The notes under the pieces were generated by a model that did no database searches, was not told the origin of the DNA, and saw only the letters and a list, made by a program, of their open reading frames with translations. A program made the translations under genes and the position numbers. Source: Onchidella celtica (Eukaryota > Mollusca > Gastropoda > Systellommatophora > Onchidiidae). From it: a stretch of 64,000 nucleotides of DNA. The stretch spans positions 38,308,620 through 38,372,619 of the forward strand of contig OZ007570.1 of assembly GCA_963931925.1 (NCBI GenBank), read 5' to 3'. Positions 57,260 through 64,000 of this stretch are shown here, piece by piece (the first letter of the stretch is position 1; each line of letters opens with the position of its first letter).

Positions 57260-57582
57260 CTGTCTCTCTTCCTCTGTCTCGCTTTCACTCTCTCTTTCTT
57301 TCTCTTTCTTTTCCTCTCTCTCTATCCCTTTCTCTCTCTCTCGCTCTTTCTCTCTGCTGTCTCTCTCTCTCCCTTTCGCTCTCTACCTGTCTCTGTCTCT
57401 GTTTGTCTCTCTCTCTCTCTCTCTCTCTCTCTTCCTCTCGCTCTCTCTCTTTCTCTTTCTCTCTGCTGTCTCTCTCTCGCTCTCTCTTTCTCTATCTGTC
57501 TCTCTATTTGTCTCTGTCTCTTTCTCTCTCACTCTCTCTCTCTCTTCCTGTCTAGCTCCCCCCCCCCCCCTCTTTCTCTGCA
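57260..57582. repeat. CT-rich tract ending in a C run
   Basis: Imperfect (CT)n with TCTCTGTCTC and TTTCTC units over about 300 bp; a C-run lies near 57557-57570. A segment around CTCTTTCTCTCTGCTGTCTC occurs twice, about 115 bp apart (57347 and 57460). Confidence 0.95.
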
Positions 57583-58580
57583 AGCAATGAATGGTTATAA
57601 AAGTTTAGAGTCATAAATTTTCCAACTCGACCCAATATTTTTTTGAAACGCATGACACAGATTACCATTTAAGTGCAAGATCTATTTGTTTACCAGCTCT
57701 ATGGGGTGTCACGCTTGAAAACTGCACGACAACATAAAGTTTTGTCAATGTAAAAGTTGAGGGGGCTCGTCTTATCAACAGTTTTTAAAGCCGTTTTTCT
57801 CGAGAAACACTTTTGACACATCTATCGTGGGCGGAATTTGAAAAAGGGTTTACCCAATCCTAATTTCTTTTGGAATGAGTCAACGCTGACTGGTTTAGAA
57901 TAAAGTCAACATTGGTAAATACACTTGAGATTTTAAGATAATTTTTTTTTTATGATGGATAACGAAGGCAAATGTTGACTTGTAGGAATTTGAGAAATGA
58001 TATACTTAGGAATGGAAATAGAATCAGAAATATGTAACTTCGGGTACCTGTTGAATCAAGGGGCTGAGTGATAAAATTGTCGCCCAGTGTATCATGAAAG
58101 GGTTTGTCAGATAAGGTGCTCATCATTAAATTAAATGTGGAAAGCAATAGCTATGAAATTTCACGTACTGAGATGGGATCGATCTCTTCATTTTCATTTC
58201 ATAAGCACGATAGTCATTAGATTAGGAATCACGAGGGATAGTCGTAAATCACATCTTTATTTATTATCAGTGGAAATAGATGAATGAGGATTCAGAGAAA
58301 GGGCTGGCTGGTCTTCTATTATTGATGGAAATGGCGTGTGTACAAATGGTATTAGCTTTATTAATAATCAGTGGAAGTTGTCTATAATGAAGTTCAGGGT
58401 AATTGTGTTTGTACATCATCAATAGTTAACCTTTTCTCTACGAAAGGGTGCAACCTTAGATAGAGGGATATTAAAAATTCAGCCAAAATAAGTACTCCCC
58501 CCCCCCCCCCCCACCGCCCCAAACCTTTATATTTTCTGTATTCCTCAAATTACACGCCAGCAATCTCTGGGTCTCATTGA
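57583..58580. other. Unassigned DNA
   Basis: AT-rich, with C16 at 58497-58512 near its end. Confidence 0.5.
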
Positions 58581-58869
58581 AGGCTGTTGTTACCTGTACC
58601 TACGCGCCAGGGGCGCGCACGTATACGTACCGATCCCTCACCCCGTCCTTATCCTCAACCCTAAATCTTATCGAATCCCTAACCCTGCCTCGACCCTTTC
58701 AACAAAACAAAAACAGGAGGTAAACAAAAAGAAAATCTGAAAGAATAATTAATAAAGACTGTTGTTAGGAGTAGTTCGGGAGGAGCTCTCTAGCTTTGTA
58801 GTCACAAAAAGCTTTAAAATACGGACCCCTAGGGCAAAAAACTTGGGGGTCGTACGTACTGGTAAAAAC
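58581..58869 (-). mobile_element. MITE-like element, family C, copy 3
   Basis: Begins AGGCTGTTGTTACCTGTAC and ends CGTACGTACTGGTAAAAAC. The internal order is reversed relative to copies 1 and 2: TCCTTATCCTCAACCCTAAA, CAAAAAGAAAATCTGAAAG, GGAGCTCTCTAGCT. Confidence 0.78.
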
Positions 58870-61052
58870 ATTCGCCATTAAAATTTTGTTCTGGGAATTT
58901 TTCTTTTGTTAATTTATGTTTACCTTTTAATACTTGAGGAAACTGTAATGACCTCTGAACTACCGGACCGTTGACAATAGGAAAATAGCCACATAGACTG
59001 TACAACTTTTTAAAAATGACGTTGAGGCCCCTACAAGAGACAAGTCAGGCCAGCGGGGACATTTGGCCAGAGCCTGTGTCAACAACAGACAAAACCGTTG
59101 ACCCCTGGGCCCATGTACTTCTAGGTTTGGTTTCAATTGTCAGACAATACCCGCCACTTCGTGGCTCCGATTTCCCCTGAAAAATGAGACCTGACATTTC
59201 AAAATGTGGACAATTGAAATAAAGTGCCAACTTCTTTTGACTAAACTGCTACAGTATTGTGTCTCTTTTCTTTTTCTTGCTGTTTTTTTTATCGAGTTTT
59301 TGGTGCCCCTGAAAACAGGTGGATGACAAGTTTATTTCGAAATATTCCTCTGGTTTTTCAAAAGATAATGAATTTCTTTCGTTTTTTTTTTGTTTGTTTG
59401 TTTGAGGTCGTCGATTCTGCTTTTCATTGCATTTATATTGATATTTACTGAAAATTGGGTGCAGCATTAAATAATTTACATCATATCAGTTGTATGGTTG
59501 GCGGTTTTTCTTTGCCCCCTCATTTTTCAAGTTGAGCATCTCTTCTCTCGGGAAACATTCCCAATCTGTTTTACGCTGTATGCTTTTCTCTTCTGTCGAT
59601 TTTATGAATACTGTTAATTTTGCTTTTGATTCTTGTTGTTGTTGTTGTGTTTTGTTAATGTTCATTTGCAATTTCTAAACCCTTTTCTAAAACGCTTCGA
59701 TTCTATCACGACTTACATGCATTCCCACCCAATGTCAATGTCCTGAATTTTGCCATGTCGCAACTTTGGTTGAAAGTCCACCAGATTACTAAGCTTTCTT
59801 TTTCCGCGCACGGTCGTATTTGTAACCCCCTTTTTCTGCCCGCGCCATTGTTTGAACTCAGATATCATCGGTGACTGGAAGTAAAAGCCCCTCAGCTATC
59901 TTCCCTCTCCACTAGCCCGCACCTCGCCGACACCCCTTTCTTTTCAATGACTGTAAGCAACTCAAAGTACCAATCTTCACTCTCTCTTAAGCTGAGGGTG
60001 TTTTTGAAGCATAGCGGCCATTTTCTTCCCCCGCCCATTCGCATGGCCATTATTTTCTTGGAGTGTAAATGGCTTACTGGACTCCGAAAATGGCCCGGAA
60101 CTGTGACTCTTTCATCGACAGCTTCAAAAGCGGTAGTTACAAGAACTGAAGAAGGACAGTTCACATTTTCATTGATAGTTGATGTGATTTGGACCGTAGA
60201 ACTAAACATGCCCAGAATTAGAAATACATCTTCAAAATTAAGACTCAAAAACAGTTATTAGAAACAACTTCCAACCATGCATTGCATATGACTATATCTA
60301 CTGATACCCAACCAGCAAAACCGTGTGGAAATCCGATGCGCAGGACTGGCGTCAAATTTGCATATAGGAATGTCATCGTTCCCACATACATTCGCTGTTA
60401 CAACATCGCGCCGGCATGGTTTGATTTCGGGAGTCGGCCCCTACCATAGTCCCGCCAATCCTACAGAAATCTACTTCGGATTGACATTGGGTCGTTGGCT
60501 GGTTATGGCATGGAAACGGGAGATGAAGAATACGTAAATTAGATCGTGCGCCTTTCTTGATGTACTTTTCTTTTTATATCTTGTAGAACAATTTTGCCCA
60601 CTTTATTCTTAATGGACGTTCTTTTTGTCATGAAAAGTGGCAATTTCTGTATTGATCATACTCTCTTGCTCTGAATGCATCAAATTCGTGTCTTCATCAG
60701 TTTGCATTTTGTCACTCTGCTCATTCATGATTTATTGTCATTCAGGATGTCAAGTATTTCTCCATAAAATCGCTGAATGAAAACACTGAGAGAAAAAGGT
60801 AATACATCTTCAAATTTCACACAAACGACTTCAGTTTCTGATACGCTTAATTGTCTCTGTCACTCATATTCATGGTTTTATGTTTTAAAAAAATACGTAG
60901 TGACTAATAACTAGGACCAGCAAAATCTATCTGGCAGAGACATTAAAAAGCACCAGCTTGACTTCTGTGGATATCGTCGGCTGTTTAAATGAATAAATTG
61001 CTTCAGTGAACTCTGTCCGCTCGTGACCTTTTATTCACAATAAGCCATTATG
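58870..61052. other. Unassigned DNA
   Basis: Opposed frames at 59892-60261 (118 codons minus, 104 plus) are open but unrecognised. No splice-supported exon, RNA gene or repeat is apparent. Confidence 0.45.
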
Positions 61053-61520
61053 CACCGCAGAGACATGACTGACATGCATCAGTCAGGACACCGCAGAGAC
61101 ATGACTGACATGCATCAGTCAGGACACCGCAGAGACATGACTGACATGCATCAGTCAGGACACCGCAGAGACATGACTGACATGCATCAGTCAGGACACC
61201 GCAGAGACATGACTGACATGCATCAGTCAGGGCACCGCAGAGACATGACTGACATGCATCAGTCAGGACACCGCAGAGACATGACTGACATGCATCAGTC
61301 AGGACACCGCAGAGATATGACTGACATGCATCAGTCAGGACACCGCAGAGACATGACTGACATGCATCAGTCAGGACACCGCAGAGACATGACTGACATG
61401 CATCAGTCAGGACACCGCAGAGACATGACTGACATGCATCAGTCAGGACACCGCAGAGACATGACTGACATGCATCAGTCAGGACACCGCAGAGACATGA
61501 CTGACATGCATCAGTCAGGA
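61053..61520. repeat. Minisatellite, 36-bp unit, 13 copies
   Basis: Thirteen head-to-tail units begin CACCGCAGAGACATGAC and continue TGACATGCATCAGTCAGGA. I see only two variant bases: A to G in one unit (near 61229) and C to T in another (near 61315). Each unit contains TGACTGA-CATGCA-TCAGTCA, a 7-bp perfect inverted repeat around a 6-nt loop. As 36 is a multiple of 3, one frame reads a 12-residue repeat (HRRDMTDMHQSG) with an ATG ahead. It is probably non-coding: the frame enters unrelated T-rich sequence, and I see no splice sites. Confidence 0.98.
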
Positions 61521-64000
61521 CACCCTATCCGCTCTACCCTCCCGCCCTCTGTTCCTCATTTCTCCTTTTTTTTTTTTTTAGCGTGTTTGATGTATGTTAT
61601 GACTAACATTTTCGGTAGCGTCAAATTGGTCGAAATGAGAATTGTTAAACTATAAAATACAAAAGGAATCAATTATAACAGACCTACGTGGACACGGACT
61701 CTGCCTTAAGGACGTGAATCACCAGTAGACAAAAATAACACTGAAAAGTTTCACAACCGCAACAAGACCCCCACATATTATTCATGCTTTAGATCACGTA
61801 TGCCAGTACCCCCTCCGGACCGAGTGAGTGACCAGTCCCCTCCCTGCCTATGAAAGCCCACATGTGCAGTATCTCTTCCACACCACTTCCCCGTGACATT
61901 TGGACGTCCGTTTGTCCCGGTGTCTTTACTTATGCATGTATGTGTGGCCACATACAACAGTTTGTTGTTTTGTTTCATGTGGGTAGGTCTTTTAAATGGG
62001 AATTCCGTCGTCTCGACGGCACTGTCATGGTAAATGGTGCAGTTGTATCGTAATAGCTTTTCTTCTCGGGATTTCATTGATAGTTTTGGGATTGAGAAGA
62101 GTGCAGTGCAGTACAGTGCAAGAGTGTAAGACAGGGTTATTCAGCACAGAAAGTGTTTAAAAGAACTTTCTGCGTTGTTTTGCTCAATTCCGAGAAATGA
62201 GGATCTAAATTTTAATGTGAATGTCAATATTCCAATAATTACGCATTCATGTTAAAGCTAGTGTACTTTTCAGTTTATATTTTTTGGACCACGATGGTTA
62301 GGCCTGTGAACATCCATGGAAACTGAATTCATTTAGACCTGCAGTGATCTGTTCTGAGTGGGGTTTTTTTTTTCTCCATGGAATGCAGCTAGTGTTTGCA
62401 AGTATTTCTGTTCTGCAAGGAGAATTAGTTCGTCTTTCTGTCAGTGTTTGATACTGGTTATTGGAAAAGGATCTTGGTATCAAACAAACCGGATATGAAG
62501 TGTGTTTCCAAACACAGATACAACATAAACATAACAGCTTGGTGGTGTCTCTCCTTGTGGGATTCAACCAAGCATTTCAGTTGATGTTTTGCAACTGTCC
62601 ACTCGACGTACATATGTTGCCATATGGCAAGAATTTCTCCTCAGTTTAAATTAAAACCAGTCAAATGTCAGTTGTTGTTTTTTTTTTTTCATTTCCAACT
62701 GTTTACCTCATTTCGCTGCACGGTTATGTCGATCTTGCCTGCATAGAAAGACTTCTTAATAATGTCTTTCCAAGTCTTGTATTTCTGGATTAATTTCTTA
62801 AGCCTGCGACTCGACTGACAAAGTCCACCAAAGTTTTTGCAATGTACAAAGACCTGTCCTTAGGACAGACTTACCTGTTCTTTGAGCTGGTTCAAGTGTG
62901 TGTGTACCTTTGGTCTTTAGGGAGGACTATTTGTCGCGCCATAAGTCTCGATCGATTAACCAGTAGTTTTAATGCAGTTTTGCATCACCATCAGTGGCTG
63001 AGGACAATGATATGACATGACAGTTTGCCATTTTCTTACGACAACGTAATCATTTCTAACCTGTTTCTCGACAAGGCGTGACCCGTTTGGGTTCAGATTC
63101 GAACACCACTTGTGGACATGACACTTTTGTCTGCGGTTTTGTCAGTGTTCATTGGACCTTTTAATTCGGTGCATGAATTCGTTCTCTCTAAATGGTTATT
63201 GTTGTGAAACTGCCAGTTGTTGTAGATCTCATCACTGGCAGACACCGTGATGTGTGACAAAAATGGTGACACCAGTGGATGTTTTCGACGTGTGTGTGAG
63301 TCATACACCCGAAAAAAACATTTCTACTTTGAAAAGCTCAAACTGGTGATTTCAAAGTCCTATCTAAACATCCTTCCTTCGTTTTTTTTTTTTTTAAATA
63401 CATACCAGAATATCTCGTTCAACATGTTTTTGTATTGACGGACCAAGTTGTGAAACATGCGCTTTTCCGAAGCAAGGGTACGAAATTATGTTTTTAGGCA
63501 AATTTAGCTATTTTTAAGTCTACACAATAGATGAAACAGGTTTAGAAATGTATTCAGGCTGCATGAACATCACCATGCATGAATGCTTGAATAATATTTT
63601 GCCTCCTAATCAATGTTCTCTCCAGTATGTGTGCGCGAACATCACATGTTGTGCATTCATTTTTTAAAAAAAAATTATTATTCTTATGAAAGTACCTTGT
63701 TACTGAATGCATGTGCAAATATAAACTTGAAATTGTTTCAAGATAATTCTGGTGCAGCCTATCATCTCTCATGGCTAATAAAATTTATTGATTTTTAGCC
63801 TTTTTAGCCTTTAGAGAGAACATTGTCCCTGATGTATTCAGGCGATGCTGCTCAGTGAAGCCTGTGCAAGGTTTTGGATAAGCACTTCATCATAGATACC
63901 TGGGGAAAATCGTATTTTGTAAACATATCCTTATAAATCTAGTTAGAAACATCCGAAAAGGAGAAGGAAATTTTGTCAGATGTCACCATTTATCACTCTT
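61521..64000. other. Unassigned DNA to the window end
   Basis: AT-rich with T runs near 61567 and 62680 and an A run near 63666. Frames on either strand are short and unrecognised. Confidence 0.5.

Noticed and set aside
57202-57616. Ser/Leu-rich hydrophobic proteins of about 120 codons
   Set aside because: Translations of the CT tract in several frames.
59892-60261. Opposed 104- and 118-codon frames
   Set aside because: Both strands are open over the same bases; neither shows a known domain, splice sites or a codon pattern that decides between them.
61050-61655. 201-codon protein with 13 HRRDMTDMHQSG repeats
   Set aside because: Not called as a gene: it depends on the minisatellite, enters unrelated T-rich DNA after the array and has no splice or promoter support. 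Kept as a finding because the frame is intact.

Overview
The window looks like nuclear DNA of an invertebrate animal, most likely a marine mollusc and perhaps a gastropod. I infer this from the low gene density, GT-AG intron structure, a LINE, tRNA-derived SINE copies, several MITE-like families, abundant microsatellites and frequent long poly-G/poly-C runs. No operons, bacterial genes, rRNA genes or CRISPR arrays are visible. The species call is an inference; nothing in the sequence names it.

Layout. (1) 1.7-2.6 kb, + strand: two phase-compatible exons (1702-1771 and 2469-2571) join into a peptide that fits the middle of a Dbl-homology (RhoGEF) domain. This is the only host gene I can support, and only as a fragment: I find neither the first exons nor the exon that should follow with the conserved xQR segment. 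(2) 3.2-3.5 kb: a compound tetranucleotide microsatellite. (3) 6.0-9.7 kb: an 80-bp near-identical direct repeat brackets 3.5 kb that holds a 5'-truncated LINE (6656-8258, minus strand, 13-bp target-site duplication) and a 201-bp tandem duplication. (4) 10-25 kb: MITE-like families A, B and C, SINE copies, a LINE 3' end at 20 kb, and a perfect 21-bp minisatellite (22802-23086). (5) 25-43 kb: mostly featureless AT-rich sequence with two old local duplications and one widely distributed repeat type at 36.4 kb. (6) 43-64 kb: a 260-bp foldback, further copies of A, B and C, a third SINE copy, a diverged ~58-bp array at 51.2 kb, long GA/CT tracts, and a 36-bp minisatellite with an internal inverted repeat (61053-61520).

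What works together. Almost everything recognisable is a mobile element or tandem repeat lying in, or downstream of, the RhoGEF-like gene. The LINE copy lacks the RT catalytic FADD box and its 5' half, so it is dead. The MITE-like and SINE families carry no proteins and would depend on enzymes from elsewhere in the genome. The best mechanistic evidence is a nested insertion at 18866-19110, where the empty site can be read from another copy of the host element. I did not find a new defence, metabolic or regulatory system. The most notable material is the set of apparently uncharacterised non-autonomous elements. The long ORFs over minisatellites and pyrimidine tracts are by-products of repeat periodicity, not genes.
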